64,000 bases of DNA from Epiperipatus broadwayi (GCA_028023455.1 JAQFVV010012420.1:7457194-7521193), one strand, 5' to 3'. Shown: positions 1 to 14,100, numbered from the stretch's first letter. The notes: generated by a model from the sequence alone, not told the origin. Translations and numbers: made by a program.

Positions 1-450
1 ATAATTAATCAAGTGTAACCTGTTAAATAGAATTTTTATGGTCTGTCAAAACTTTTTTTTTTTAAAAAAAAGACAATAAAAGGAAATTTTTTTATTAGAA
101 ATAATGAATTAATAATTTTGATTCATACTATCTATATTTTTATATAAAAATATATGTGCATTTATGGATTATTAAAAATTAATTGAATGATTTTATAAGT
201 ATATTCAAACATGTTAATTTAAATTATTATACAACATATCTGAGTGTTTATATATGTGTGAATTTATGTATATTTTCAACATCAAATTAATTGTGAAAAT
301 ACACCTGGGTCTCTTTTTGTGCGGATTTTTAATGCGATTTTGAAGTTACGTGATTCATGTTTCTTAATATATTTTTATGCATTTTTTTTATGTGATAAAG
401 AAGTTCATATTTCACTTAATATTGAGATTTCCCCATTTTATATACACACA

Positions 451-693
451 TTAAATTTTACATACTTTAAATCCCTGTTGGAAAAAGGTTTGGCAATAAA
501 TTTAGATACCTTAGAAGATTTAGAAAAAGATAATGAAACAGAAGTGGAACCTGTTCATTTCACAGCAAAAATGATTTGAGAAAGTCTTCAACTTTCTAAT
601 CAATTGGAAAATCATTTTTTGTTAATGACATGAATTATGAATGAGCTCTTAAATTCCAACGAGAGCTAAATAGTTGTATGTCTGTGTTATGTA
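451..693 (+). pseudogene. pogo/Tigger-type transposase, C-terminal relic
   Basis: The frame open from 319 to 579 ends in an acidic stretch (LEDLEKDNETEVEPVHF) and a stop. After a frame change the reading MNYE, stop, ALKFQRELNSCM follows at 630-680. This matches in style the end of pogo-family transposases, where an acidic helix precedes a segment with an E-R pair and a short basic helix. The N-terminal DNA-binding domain and the DDE catalytic core were not found in the rest of the element. It lies inside a TA-flanked element with matching ends, which supports the call. At least one frameshift and one stop make it nonfunctional. The family match is from memory of the family pattern and should be confirmed by a translated search. 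Confidence 0.5.
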
Positions 694-1012
694 TATGTAT
701 GTTTATATTTTTTTATACAAATATATACATGGAGAAACTTTTAGACAGAAAAAAGTTACAAGTAAAAATATTTAAAAACTCTTAATTTCTACTTAAAAAG
801 AATGTATATTTAAAATGTGTATGTTTATATTCTCTTTTATACACATATATACATGGAGAAATTTTTAGGCAGAACAAACTTACAAGTAAAAATATTTAAG
901 AACTTTTAATTTCTACTTAAAAAGAATGTATCTCTAAATGTTTTTATATATTTTTACTTGTAACGTTTTTCTGTCTGAAAGTTTCTCCATGTATATATGT
1001 GTATAAGAGAAA
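690..1012. repeat. 124-bp direct repeat plus inverted third copy
   Basis: A unit containing ATATATACATGGAGAAA then GACAGAAAAAAGTTACAAG starts near 721 and recurs near 845 (period 124). A third copy is inverted at about 945-1005 (CTTGTAACGTTTTTCTGTC then GTTTCTCCATGTATATATG). The block is inside pogo-like copy A and is not apparent in copy B, so it was probably inserted or amplified after the copies separated. Confidence 0.75.
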
Positions 1013-1611
1013 TTTTAACCATTGGTCATTATTAACACAATCGTGGAAGCATGCTATATTCTCTAACAGCTAAACATAACAGTCTTGATATCATGAGCTT
1101 CATAAACAATTAGTAAAATCATTAATTCAAAGTTTAATTACCAATTACATTGTCGATAGAAAACCATTAACCAGCATGAGACTAAAGTTGGCACTAATTA
1201 TATTCCCTCTTGTGATGAATCTGATTTCTTACTAGTTCACACACAAACCTGCATATTATCAAATAGCAATAATAATTAAAACATGTATGAAAAAATGTAA
1301 AATGAATTACACATAAAAACATTGTTTTGAATAAAATTAAATACTTAATAAAAAAACAGTAAAAAAAGTTTGTTTTGTATTAATTTTTTTCAAATATTTG
1401 AAGTTTTTTATAAGTCATGCTTTATTTCTTTATTTTTTTTTTAATGCAAATTTTAAAGTAATTTTACCTTGTTGCTTTGGTTTTATGCAATTTCTGAAAA
1501 TTAACGAACATATCCCATGTTTTTCAATGTAAGTTAAGTCTATTTTTGTGTGATTTTTTTAATGTGGGTTTTCTGTGGAACCTATCTACCACATAAAAAG
1601 AGACACAGGTT

Positions 1612-3520
1612 TATATTTTTAATAAGTTTATTTTGACAAATTAAAATATCATGATATAAATATCAGTGTATGCACACATTTCTAAGAGCACACACACATA
1701 TATGTTAGATCAGGATGAATTTCATTTATAGGTTTATGACCATTCAAATATGTTCATAAATTATACCACATATCTGTCATCTTATATATAAATGTGTTTT
1801 ATGTAAACCATTTGAAACATATTTGTAAATTACAATATAAATGTATTCTTTTGTATTAATCAAAATCAGAGGGCTTAATTTATATATATATAGCCATATT
1901 CTGGAAACCTTTCATTTTTATTGTTATAAATAAATTAATATTTTTGTTAGTTATTTCAGTAAATTTACTCAATCATAGAAAGATTTAAAATATTAAGTTT
2001 GTATTATATCTTTTATTCACAGTAACAGTTATAGGGCTTTTGTTTATTGAGCTGTATTCATCCATAATAGTCTGTTATATAAAAGGAATTTACATTTAGT
2101 GTTCAAGGACATATAGCTGATCCTGGTTGGTACAAAGGAGATATCTTTAAAGTCTGTACACTACATTTCATTTTAATTATTTATTTAAAAATTAAATATA
2201 TAATAGACCAATACATTAATGGTACTAAGTCTTCAGAACATTGATGATGATGAACATGTTTTATTAACCCAGCATTATTGTTTTTATTGTTATATATTCT
2301 GATGGATTAACATTTGTGTTTGTGTATCCAAATTATTGTTTAAATAATTAGCCTGGTCTATAGTAGACTCATTTCAAATCCAGTCACCAGATTGATTGTT
2401 GATTTATTTTTATTGTTAATCATTCATGATTATTGATTTTCAGTAAAGTTGGTGAACTTATAGCTAATATAGTTATTGTGTTGATCTCTCAAGTTCATTC
2501 CTTGTAATTATTCATTATATATTTTTTATATTTAATTTTATATTTTGTTTATTTGGAGATGATGATGATTCCCATTCCCTCATAATTCAGCCCTAATGTG
2601 GTATACTGTTATAAATGGCTACTCAATTATGGGACATTGTAACCTCAGATTATCTCTTATTAATCCATATTTTTGTACCATTACTATATATATATATATA
2701 ATGGTTTAATACTAAAATTGAAAGCTTACAGCAAGTAAAATCAATAAAAACCATGAGGGTGTTTACACAATGCAAGAGAGTTAATTAATCATAGACAACC
2801 TCAATTAGTTACTGACTTTTAGTAAAATTAAATTCAAATATGATGTCACTCTTCAAGATGTTATTTTAAACTAATTTAGTAAAATTAAATTAAATATGAT
2901 GTTGTTTCAAACAGTTATGTATAATGCATTTAGTTTCTTTATCCCCAAACAATATAGCATCCTAATACTATAATAAACAAATTTTATTATAGTCACTACT
3001 ACAAATGGTACACTCATTATTAGACCAAACTCATTTCTAAATTTCATATAATTTTATCTTGGTAACTGTTATATCTATATAAGCATGTATTACCCTTAAA
3101 TATGAAGAATCAAAATCAAATATGTTATCTTTACTACTTTGGAAATCAAAATTTCTAAATCATTTTTTACAGTTATAGGTTAAACAAATTGCAATTGTTT
3201 GCCCATCATTATCTATCAAAAGATTTAAGCTGAATTTCTTCACTACTCCTGTATGTTTCTCATCTATTTTTCATTTACTATGTTGCTGCACACTACTACC
3301 ACAAGTACTGCAGTCATTGTAAGAATGGACAGATAAGCAGAAATAAATATAATACAAATACAAGTAACTAACATTGATGTTTATTTGTCAATGAATTAAC
3401 AATAATAAAATAATATTTAACAATGTTTACACATAATATTAATTAATTCTTACTTTACATATAATATATATTAAATGTCACAAATACTAAACCATGGGAG
3501 ATGTACTAAGTTATAAGAAG
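1612..3520. other. AT-rich stretch, nothing recognised
   Basis: Simple A+T-rich sequence with short (TA) runs, for example 2683-2700. No coding relic, repeat pair or RNA gene was recognised on either strand. Confidence 0.5.
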
Positions 3521-3521
3521 G

Positions 3522-3728
3522 CTAATGTGGCCTGTAGAAGTCCCTAGATATTCTTTTGAACCTTCGATGATGGTGTTTACTGGTTCTATCTGCAGTCCTT
3601 TTGAGTCTTGCAGTTTTTTGATTAAAACATGAATCAGTTTTGATGATGTGTGTGTGAATCCCAATTCTTCTCATAGGTGAGATTTTATCCTGTTGAAGAT
3701 CATTCCCAGGTAGCAACATTATTATCAT
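3522..3728 (-). CDS. Short basic open frame, unrecognised
   Basis: A 68-codon frame with ATG, locally less A+T-rich than its surroundings. The product would be basic, with a segment TARLKRTADRTSKHHHRR near its middle and no membrane segment. No family was recognised. In sequence this A+T-rich a 68-codon frame is longer than the typical chance frame but still possible by chance. It could be an exon fragment or a transposon relic; no splice sites or partner exons were identified. Confidence 0.15.
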   Translation of the reverse strand: MIIMLLPGNDLQQDKISPMRRIGIHTHIIKTDSCFNQKTARLKRTADRTSKHHHRRFKRISRDFYRPH

Positions 3729-4399
3729 GAAAACTTTCTAGATCAATCTAATTGTTATTAATGCTATTTCATTTCTGGAATAAAAACAATTTTAAATGAT
3801 ATCAGCTTAATCAATCTTTAATTTGATTTATTTCTTTAATCACAATTATACCTTAATAACAAAAGTCTTTAATCATGCGTAATTTATCAGAAAATATTTT
3901 TACTTTATTAAAACATTATTTTAAACTTAGCACACATTACATTATATTATTCTAACATAGCATATAAATTTTGATAAGACAATTTCTTCCAATTTTAGAA
4001 AGTTCACATTGTCTTATAGTATTAATAAATTTTGCACATAATGCCAATTTTTATCCTTATTATTCATTGTATTGAGTTTATATGATATTTCTCCTCATAA
4101 ATTAATTTCATGTACAGCTGTATCTTCCCCACAGCTCATAAACATTTTTGAGAAATTATTCTCTGGAGTCAATTTATAAACAATTATTTTATATTGAGTT
4201 AAAATTTGGTGCCTTCATTAACTATAGTAATATACAAATCTCTTATATGTACCTGGCTGTTATCTATATCTGCTATATAACATGTTAATCTCTTGAATAT
4301 AACATATATTTTGTTTCTAATATATTACTTCTATTTTTTTATATTAAAAATAAAAGTACTGAATTGATTAATCAATTCCATTTTGCGAAATACAAAACT

Positions 4400-5950
4400 T
4401 TGGGAACACTTAGAAATATTGTATTTGTACCATTAAAACATAAAGTATTTACACATCCTACATACCATTCTATTTTATACACTAGCTCTATATATTCATC
4501 CTTGTGACAAAATGTTCTACTTTGAAATCTAACAAGATTCTTATATTCACAATTAGAATAGTCATACTCATGATGCCATACTTGAGTGATAGCAAAACTA
4601 TTTAAGTTTCACAAATTTCTTGTTCTTGGATTGTGGCAAATTTTTGATTGATGACATTTCACCAAAATATTTTCCCATTAACAAGAAAATTTAAGAATAA
4701 CTTTTTCTTTATAGATGTTACAGTTAATTCTTATTTTTTCTTGGCCACATTTCCCAGAGAAAAATTCATCATGATTTAGCATAACTTGCCTTATATTTAC
4801 TGCTATCTTACATCTTCTAATGCATATGAACTGCTCTTGCAGTAGAATAAATACAATGAGATATTTCATTTTGGGAACCTATGTAGAAAGAAATTGTGTG
4901 CCAGTTTTTTCAGATTCTTGTATTCACTATTATAATTGCTCTCACTTATAAAATGTTTTCCATTGTAAAAACTGTCTTCACCTCACCCAATTTTTCTAAA
5001 TCTCTACATAGATTCATAATTTCTCATGCATAATATTACTAAAAACCCATATAATATTTCTACTTTTGCCACTTTATTATTTACAAGCATGATTTCTGTA
5101 TCAATTTCGTTATCCATTGCATTCTCTGCATAGATTTTTGATTCTTCTGACATCATATCAATATCATAATCATTCATATTCAAACACCAATTTTAGTCTT
5201 TATTATAGTTTCTTTATTAAGTCTAAATTTATCAATTCCTATATCTATTTCAGATCCTTTAATGACTATTGTGTCAGGTTCACAATAGCCTTAAGTTTCA
5301 GCACCAATTTTAGGTTCATCTACAATATCTGTATCTAGTTTTACATTTATAATAGTAGTCCACATTAAATTTAGATTCTGTAAATATTATGTATTCTATC
5401 TTTATTTTTTCTAAAGAAATGTTTATTTGTCTTTATAAATCTTTCTATAGTTTGCTTACCTTTTTTTATCATATCAATTCTTTCTCCATTTGATTGAATT
5501 TCATCTTTCAATTCTATTTAAGTTTTTTCCAATATTTTTTTTCATTTTCAATTGAACATTGCTATTTTTTCCTTTATTTCTAGCCTTTGGTCTTAGATAA
5601 TTTATTATATTCTCTTTATTTTTTGCTGGAGACATTCCATCACTATTCTCTCTTGCAAGTATATTTTCTAATTACAATTTGGGATTCCTTAAAAATGCTT
5701 TCAGAATTGTATTGCTCTACCAATTTAATATATGTCACTGAGCTAAAGCTACCAATTTCATTTCCTTGACAACTCTTTTCCTAACGATCGTTATTTACAT
5801 TTTTCTTCCTTGCTTTAATAAATTTCAAAATTATAATCAGTTTCTTTCCTAAGATAGATGGAAATCTTTCCTTAATTTCCAAATTCATCCTTACACATTC
5901 TATTTTCATCAAGATCATCAATTATAACTACATTGTAGTTTAGCTTGATA
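4400..5950 (-). pseudogene. Decayed protein-coding relic, unrecognised
   Basis: Read on the minus strand, a series of protein-like segments runs from about 5950 down to 4400, switching frame several times. In order: a segment with DDLDENRMCKDEFGN (near 5900); a lysine- and glutamate-rich, probably coiled-coil segment with RIDMIKKGKQTIERF (near 5450); an acidic segment with NVKLDTDIVDEPKIGAE (near 5320); NDYDIDMMSEESKIYAENA (near 5150); and a cysteine-containing segment with FICIRRCKIAVNIRQVM and later HHEYDYSNCEYKNL (4850-4540). Stop density is much lower along this path than expected for this base composition. I do not recognise the family. It lies just upstream of the PLE remnant at 6217-7018, but a link is not shown. 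It could be a retroposed gene or part of an unidentified transposon. Confidence 0.35.
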
Positions 5951-6216
5951 ATGAATTTTTAAAATTCCCAGATTTATACAAAATGTTTTGTAATAGTAAA
6001 GAAAATATGTGGTTCTACAAAGATACAACCTTATATATTTAAAAATCAATGATTAAATTTTATTAACTATTTCATGAGTATGTATACATATATATATATG
6101 TGTGTAAAATTCAACTTGATACATATTAAATACAGTAATATTCATATAATTCAACTTATTCTGTTAGAAGTACTTTTGACTATTTTCTTTTTAGACTTTG
6201 TCAACTATTACTATAT

Positions 6217-7018
6217 AATGATATAATGTTGAATATTCAAAATGAGAAATTATTTTTTAACTCCCATAATTCTATCCAGTTCCACCATAATTCTGTTATT
6301 TTAATGTTTGAAGATTGATAATTCATTAATACTTGATGATTCCTCAAAATTAATATAACTTCTTTTATTTTTTGTTTATTGTGGCAATGTTCAATTTGTA
6401 TTATTTTTATGCTTTTATAATCAAATTGTTACAAGTTTTATTGTGATCAAATATAACAGATACTGAAGGTCTATTTTTATCTTTTCCTAATTGTTTATCA
6501 TTTTGAAATCTTTTATATAAAGGCATATGGTCTTTTTTTTTCTAGTATACATCTAGACTCTCCGATGTGTTGTAAGCCACATTCACATATTAATTTCTAC
6601 ATAATACAATTTTGATTCAAATTTAACATTTTTGTTTTTAGAATTGTTAATTAATCTATTTGTATTATTTGTTGAAAAAAGAATAAAAGAACACATGCTA
6701 TTATATAAAAGAGTTCAAAAAGATCAACAATTAGGAAAAGATGAAAATAGACCTTCACTACCTGTTATATTTTATCACAATAAAACTTGTAAATACAGAC
6801 TTAAATTTAATTATAAAAAGATAAAAATTATACAAATTGAACGTTGCCACAATAAACGAAAAATAAAAGAAGCTATATTAATTTTGTGGAATCATCAAAT
6901 ATTAATGAATCATTAATCATCAAACATTAAAATAACAGAGTTGTGAGAAAACTGAATAGAATTATGGGAGTTATAAAATAATGTCTCATTTTGATTATTC
7001 AATACTATATCATTATTT
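6217..7018. mobile_element. Penelope-like element remnant folded as an inverted repeat (PLE-A)
   Basis: Two arms of about 315-330 bp (6217-6531 and 6690-7018) are reverse complements with scattered mismatches, for example GACCTTCA near 6753 against TGAAGGTC near 6464, and the shared block ATTCAAAATGAGA at the outer left against its complement at the outer right. The right arm encodes the last part of a GIY-YIG endonuclease (next entry); the left arm is the same piece inverted. Only the element tail is present; the reverse transcriptase is absent. Inverted tail copies upstream of the body are a known Penelope feature (pseudo-LTR arrangement) and recur at the other PLE loci in this window. Confidence 0.75.
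6632..6945 (+). pseudogene. GIY-YIG endonuclease C-terminal fragment of a Penelope-like element
   Basis: The 94-codon frame at 6632-6916 contains KRIKEHMLLYKRVQK, then HNKTCKYRLKFNY, then NKRKIKEAILILWNHQ, and the next in-frame part reads SSNIKITELWEN. This is the order found in PLE GIY-YIG domains after the YIG strand: the helix with R..KEH, a histidine near HNKTC, and the helix bearing the conserved glutamate in KEAIL. A closely similar tail is present in PLE-1 (52370-52640: NKRKIKEAVLI, ANIKIMELW). The GIY and YIG motifs themselves are missing, replaced upstream by unrelated hydrophobic sequence, so the fragment is inactive. Confidence 0.65.
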
Positions 7019-7326
7019 CCATGGATCCATTTTTTTTTTTAACTATGTGTTCACTTTTTTATATACGTTTCCTTCTTGATACATTTAAACTTTCGTTTGG
7101 TTTTTTTTTTTATATAAATCTCTTTTAAAATAAAACTTCAAGTACTTTTTGAACAAATCTTTTCCAAATACATTTTAAATAATTCTAAGAACGGATATTT
7201 TAATATCAAAAACACTTCTATAACATAATCTTCTGGGTTCTTTCTTAAATTTTACACTCGAAAATATTTTTTTAAAAAATGTTACCTTTAGAAAGGATAT
7301 AACATTTTACTCTTTTGAATATCATA

Positions 7327-7551
7327 TTATATAAAATAATTCATGCAATATATGATTATCTTATTACCATTTAAAAAATAAATCTTGAATAAGCTTATAA
7401 ATAATAATGCGTCTCCAATTTTTTCTTTAGACTCCGTATGATGTCCGAGCTGTGGTTTTTTATGTACCAAAACAGTTCTTCGGTGAAATATTAATAAAGC
7501 TGTATCAATAAATATTTCAAATATTTCTTCAGTATTACAATTTATATCCAT
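7327..7551 (-). CDS. Short open frame, unrecognised
   Basis: A 74-codon frame starting with ATG. The first 45 residues (with EEIFEIFIDTALLIFHRR and VHKKPQLGHHTESKEK) look more protein-like than the low-complexity remainder. No family, partner exon or promoter was recognised. It may be a relic or a chance frame. Confidence 0.15.
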   Translation of the reverse strand: MDINCNTEEIFEIFIDTALLIFHRRTVLVHKKPQLGHHTESKEKIGDALLFISLFKIYFLNGNKIIIYCMNYFI

Positions 7552-10500
7552 TTTATTTCATAGTATATCCATTTTTTATTGCGTAGCTTAGGTTAAACTT
7601 TAGATAAAATAGGACTGATAAAGAACTTTTTAAAAATTTAACAAAGCATGTTAAATGAAATTATTAAAATATTTTTTAGTTTATACTCTCTTTTGCAAAA
7701 AATCTTTTTTTTAAATTATCAATTAGTTTTTTTTTTTTTGCAGATAAAGTTATAAGAAAGTACTAAAAAAAAAATTGACTAAAATAAAAAAAAAAAAATA
7801 CTATCTCTTTGAGAGCTGCAAATATACCTTTCTTTAGTTTCAATACATTATTAATCTCCCCCGATAACTTAGTTACAACGATATTTATAGTCTGTATGAA
7901 TACCTATTCCTATTGGTTAATTCTTACTTTAGTTTGAGAACAAATTTACATATTTTCAATTTATAGCAGAATTATATTTGAAAATAAAAAACTATGATGT
8001 AATGAACTTAAAATATTATTTAAAATATTACTTTTAAATAAATTATTATTTTATTAAAACTATTTAAACATTTAAAATAACTTTTAAAATAACCTTAATA
8101 ACTTATTCCATTTCTTAATATTCAATTTATCTATTTTTATTTAAATAAAATATTTAATTTTTATATTATAACTGTATTCATCTTTATGATACTATTTAAA
8201 ACATTACATCATTTAAATATGCAATAATGACAGTTAACTTAATATTTATTATTATTTGCTTTTATGATAAGCAATAATTCTATCCAATTCTATACTGCAA
8301 TTTCAAAATATTTTAAACTTTGTTATTAATTCAAACACGCGTGTGTGCGAGAGCATACATTAAAAATCATGTGATTAATAACTTTGACAGACGATTTTCA
8401 ATCTATTTCTCTGCCCAGATTTATAAAATTGATACACTTATTATATTATATAAAATAATTATAAAAAAATTTGGAAGAACAATTTAGAAAATATAGAATT
8501 AAATATAATTCTCACCATCATAAAGTTTATTTTTAAAATGTACGATATTAATTTTTGTTTATTAAATATGATTATAAATTTAAACACTGTATTTAGTAAC
8601 TTATCAGTTTTAAACTATTAAAATCGAATTTATTAAATATACTTTTAATTTTTATAGCTGTGTTATTTAATATGGCCAGCTTTTACAACCATATGAAACA
8701 ATATTTCAAGCTTTACATAATCATTTTTTAAATAATTCGCTATAATTTTATATACTACGTATTTGCTTTAGCCTCAAATTGTACTTTAAAGATATAATTG
8801 ACTTAATATAATTAATGTATTAAAAGAACATATTCTAAATTTAAAATTTTTTAGTAATTGACCTGTTATGAATTATTACCGACCTATAGAAAAGGGCACA
8901 ATATATATCAGACTATGCTTATTTATTATTTACATTTATAAAACTGAGTGTTAATATTACAAGTCCTTAAAAATAAGATATATTCTTTGTCCTACAATAT
9001 ATAGATACAATTTCCATATGATATAAGCCATATTTAAATTTTAACTAATATATAAATACTACACTCTATTTTCATCAATATTATTAAATGTACAATTAAA
9101 TACATCAATACTTAAGGAATAGAAGCTGCTTATTCGTGGCTTTTTGAAAGAACTACTTCTAATATTATATATGTAAACTAATAAAATTGTGTACCATTTT
9201 TCCAAAAAAACCGTTAAATATTATTTGTAATAATATGTTCAAGCTTACAATGAATAACATTTAAAATGATTACATAGCTCAATTCTAAACATATTGCTAC
9301 TTATTTACACGTAACATATATGAATAAATGAAATGCAAAATTCATCCACCCAGTAAACCTTCTAATACAGTTCAGTATTTACTTATTTTTAACTGGATTG
9401 CAGGAATATGTAAATAATTATTCTGCTTATTCATTAATATTTTACTTAAGATAAAAAAACACTTTATATAAATATATTTATAAATTTTGGCATTCTTACA
9501 AAAAAGATTATCTTTTTTAATCTAAATACGTCATGTGATATTTATACAACTTAATAACTAATAGAGTTGATCTTTTTTTAATTAAAATTAGTCTATGAAT
9601 GTTAAAAAAATTTCAGTTGCTGGGAAACTTTTTACTTGTATAATGATTTAATAGACTGATAATATTTATGTTTTATTCAGAACCATTTTGGAAACTTCCG
9701 AGCAGTAAGCTTTTATATAATTACTTAAACTATCATCCTAAGGCTATTATTAAATATTTTTTTTTATAATCAGATGGTTATTTTCTTAGAAGATCACGTT
9801 TGAATATACACATTATGGCAGATTGAGACTCATTATTTCTTTCATTTGACCACACTGATTTTTTAATTTAGGAGCTGAGAATGATCTAAGAATTTTTATA
9901 TTTTATGTCCATCATCCTAACCTGTATCACACACGGATAAAGTCATTGTTTATTCACTATTCTAGTCATATTCTAATGATTAAATTTTTTTATTAATGTA
10001 AAGATAAAATGATATCTATTGTATTTACAAATTAACATTATATGATTTGCTACTGTACAATTTGAATAAAATGAAGTACATTTAATATAAACATAAAAGT
10101 CAGTTTTATTTTGAATGGATTTTTTTTTCGAATTTGTTTAGATAATTAAAAATTATCTTACATTTTTTTGAAAATTGAATATAAACGTTAAAAAAATATA
10201 CAATTAATAGAGTATAAGGTAAAAAATCATTCTTGTCACGAAACCTTTTTTTCTAATACTTTTCTCCCCAGTTCATTTACAAATGTCAAAATTTTCTGTA
10301 CTCACAACTTTAACTCTCCTCTTCAGATAAATATATTAATAATTATTATTAATCATTCATTAAGGTAGACAATATCATATCACTTTTTACATAGATATAT
10401 TTCAAATTCCAGTTAAAAATTAGTATATTTGGTTTTTAACTAAACATGAACACATGAAATAATTAAACTTCAACTCTATTTTTTTTATTTTGTGATATCT

Positions 10501-13296
10501 TTTTTAAATATATTTAAAATGTCTACTTTACCACACATTCTTGAAATATATGAATAATAACTTCTGAAGTAGAGAAATCTCATTTATTTTTTCCAAATGA
10601 CTTTATACACATGTTTCAAGAATATGGAATTATCTAAAAATAAAAAGTAAAATAAAATTTATGTGTTTAAATTACTTATTATCCATCTTCAAAATATAAA
10701 ATTAATGGAATAAATTTATCAAAATGTAATGCAATTAAAAAAAATCTTTTTTTTTTTAAATTTATTAAAATAATAAAAATAATAAGTAATACCTTATGTT
10801 ATTTTTAGAAGTAAAGAAGGATATTTTAGAAAATAATATAGTTATAAAAAGCAATAATTACAACTATAAGAGTAAGAAAGTAAATATTTGAGTAAAAAAA
10901 ACTAAATTTTCTCTTTATAAATTTTAATGTTTTATTTTTCAAAATAATTTTACTGCTAAACATTATTCACAGATATTATAAAAAATTGTATTATTATTAC
11001 TATTTACTTTTACATTAGATTTATTATTGAATTGAAAAATCTAATTTTAAGGAATAGATTTGAATGTTTTTCTTAAAAATAAAAAGATTAATGGCTACTG
11101 GCTTATTATAAAGCTATATTGCAATGCCAAAAATTATTTGAAAGAAGATTTTATAATATTTGCAATTTCTTTAAAACAATTAAATACTACCTAGAAGACT
11201 AAATATATTTATTATTTGAACTCATAATTGTAAAGTATGCTATATTACTTTTAACATTAACATAATTTGATCAATAATTGAATTACTTGATGTATGTTTA
11301 ATATTAAATTAAACAGGTGTGATTAATATATAATATTTTGGAGGAATGAACTCTTCAAAAGCCATTTATATAATTATATTATCAAGATGTTTAAATTAAA
11401 TGTTATATAAATCACATTGGAAAATCCACCACTTAAATGCATATATATATATTTTAATAGTACAGATAGTTTGGTATTAATATGGGGAGGTAGGATTCAT
11501 CATCATCTCCATTCAATAAATAAAATAGGAAATGGATATAGTGAGTAAAAGTAGAGAAATCAACATGGACTAAAACATATACAGTTATATTATAAACTAC
11601 AAATTACCCAACATTACATATAAACAAATAATTCATCAATCAACTTTCAACGTTGTAATTTGATATAAAAGAGGTACACTGCATCAGACTACTTATCTAG
11701 CTACTGAAAAACATAGGACAGAAATATAAACAACTATTTAGATGCACATACCTAAATGCTTATCCATCACTCATAATAAAAATAATACTGGATACTGATA
11801 CATGTTTATCATCATAAATTCTCTGGCTACATGGTATCCTTAGAATATCGGACAACTATAATTAAATTTCTAATAAGAAAAACAAAAATTCTGTGAATGG
11901 AATTTCAAGGGTGATACCTTTGTACCATCCAGAATTATTATCTGGATGTTCAAACACAAAAATAAATCTCTACATCTATATATCTAACCATTATGCTTTC
12001 TAAGAATGATAAGACTCTAGGAATTGTAACTGTAAATAAAAAAAACAAATATAACAGCTTATTATATTGGAAATAATTTTAATGGGATTAATTTTTTTTA
12101 AAAATCCCTAAAACACTAAACTGTAATGGAACCAAGTCACACTGCCAATTTATAGAACAGATAGTGGAGAATAATGACTTTAACACTAGAATATTTTTTA
12201 AACAATTATTTAAAAAATTAATTTAAAAAATGACAATATGATAATTTAAATGTATACATTAAAAGTATAGTTTTATATTTTTAAAAACTAACCTTCTGAT
12301 TTTATTTTAAATTAATTAACTTTTGCTTTCATTATGTTATTTTCTTTTAAATAACAAAAGTTGAAAAACAGCTTTTTTTACAGAAATAAGTCCTTTGTAT
12401 AATTTTGGAGGGGGGTTGAAATGAATTTTAAAAATGTGTTTGAAAAAAATTAAATTTAATAAAAATTAAATTTTTATTAGAATTTTGAAAGAAAAATCAA
12501 ATAAATGAAAAAACATTTTCCATAAAAAAATGTTATCTTACTAAAATTATTCATTCTTGAATATTAATGTTTATCTTGCTGCTGTATGAAACACATGGAG
12601 GGGGGATGAATATTGTTAATAGATTCATTAGGACTTAGAGGTGAATATTTTAAAGTTCTTTTGATCTATTATTCATAAGAATTATTTACAAGTAATTACA
12701 GCAATCTGTTTAAATCAGTTAGCAGTTTGTTGGAATTTTTTTAATAAATTCAGCAGCAGTTCATTTTTAGCTATTTCTTCTCAGTTAGTGAAATAGATTA
12801 TTTTTAAATATGTGATACAAAGATGTTTTTCATGCCAGATGGAAAATTGGAAAGACAATTGAAAGATTAGTGAACTTCTAAACAAATTTAGTTTAACTGC
12901 CCATGTTTATTAAGATAATAAAAGTTTTATAAATATATCAGTGAAAATAAGCAGTAGCAATAAGTAGTAGTGAGACATGGTGGCCATTTGAATATTATAT
13001 GTATGTTTATTACCTTTGATTGATGTAGATCATTGCCATGGGGTTTTTTGAACATATAGTTTGATCTCCACACTTCACTTACATTTTGTATGCTGTATAG
13101 TGTTTTAGTCTGAAGAAAAACAATATATAATACTTGTTTTTGACTGTTGACTTACTTTTAGATGAATGCCACCAAAAGTAGAACACAAAGTATTACTTTT
13201 TAATAAAATAAATATAAATAAAATAATCACCTTAAATAAATTATATTAAAACTGATAAAGCATTTTTCCATTGTTTTAAAATATTCTCACACACTC
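7552..13296. other. Long AT-rich stretch without recognisable features
   Basis: Very A+T-rich, with homopolymer tracts (for example 7726-7740 and 10750-10758) and no frame or repeat pair that I can support. The part at 11640-12020 is slightly less biased, but no protein family was seen in it. Confidence 0.5.
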
Positions 13297-13510
<214 letters not shown>

Positions 13511-13529
13511 AAAAATAAATGACTATTAA

Positions 13530-14100
13530 TATTCATCATCATCAATCATTATCAATCCACTGCATGATGAAGGTCTCTCCAAGTTCAATCCATCTCCAAT
13601 TTTTAGCTTCTCCACATCACCCTTGCACACTTTTTTATTTCATCCATTTATCTCTCATGTGGTCTCTTTCTAGGTCTTTTACAATCTCTTCAAATCCAGT
13701 TTAAGATTTTAATTTTCCATATCTTATCATCTCTTCTAGCAATATGTCCAGCCCAACTCCACTTCAGTCTTAATTTTTTTCAATGTGGTCAGTAACACCT
13801 GTTTGTTCTCTTACCCTTATATTGCATTTGCGACCTCTTGTTACTCCCAACATGCATCTCTCCATACTTCTTTGAGTGCTCTGTAGTCTCTGTATTTCTC
13901 TTCTATTAAATGTCCACATCTCAGATCCATAAGTAAGAACTGGTAAACACATTTATTAAAAACCTTTCTTTTCAAACACATAGGCATATTTCCTTTTAGT
14001 ATCAAGTTATTTCTACCAAAAGCACCCCAAACAAGTTTAATTCAATGATTAATTTCATCCATTATGTTTCCATCTGTATTAATAATTTGACCAAGGTATT
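13530..14100 (-). pseudogene. C-terminal domain of the minus-strand RTE copy
   Basis: Minus-strand segments include NSYKYLGQIINTDG near 14090, VFNKCVLPVLTYGSEMWTFNRR (13970-13910; seen here as the segment VLTYGSEMWTFNRR), MERCMLGVTRG near 13865, SWAGHIARR near 13740 and W-NE-I-K near 13640. This is the conserved tail found after the polymerase in RTE-type proteins. It is broken by stops and then passes into the 3' tail and ATT array. Confidence 0.75.

Larger units (their letters stand above)
302..1611 (+). mobile_element. pogo/Tigger-like DNA transposon remnant, copy A
   Basis: The ends are imperfect inverted repeats. The left end reads CACCTGGGTCTC then a run like TTTTTGTGCGG; the right end, reversed, reads ACCTGTGTCTC then TTTTTATGTGG. 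Both sit next to TA (300-301 and 1612-1613), as expected for Tc1/mariner/pogo target duplication. Sub-terminal repeats of the TTTTnATGCG type resemble Tigger ends as known from that family. A second, shorter copy with the same ends and a shared internal block (about 1220-1600 here) lies at 54990-55879. Inside are a transposase C-terminal relic and a later block of direct and inverted repeats. The element is old: the terminal G on the right is mutated and the coding part is broken. Family assignment rests on end sequence, TA target and the transposase tail. Confidence 0.7.
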
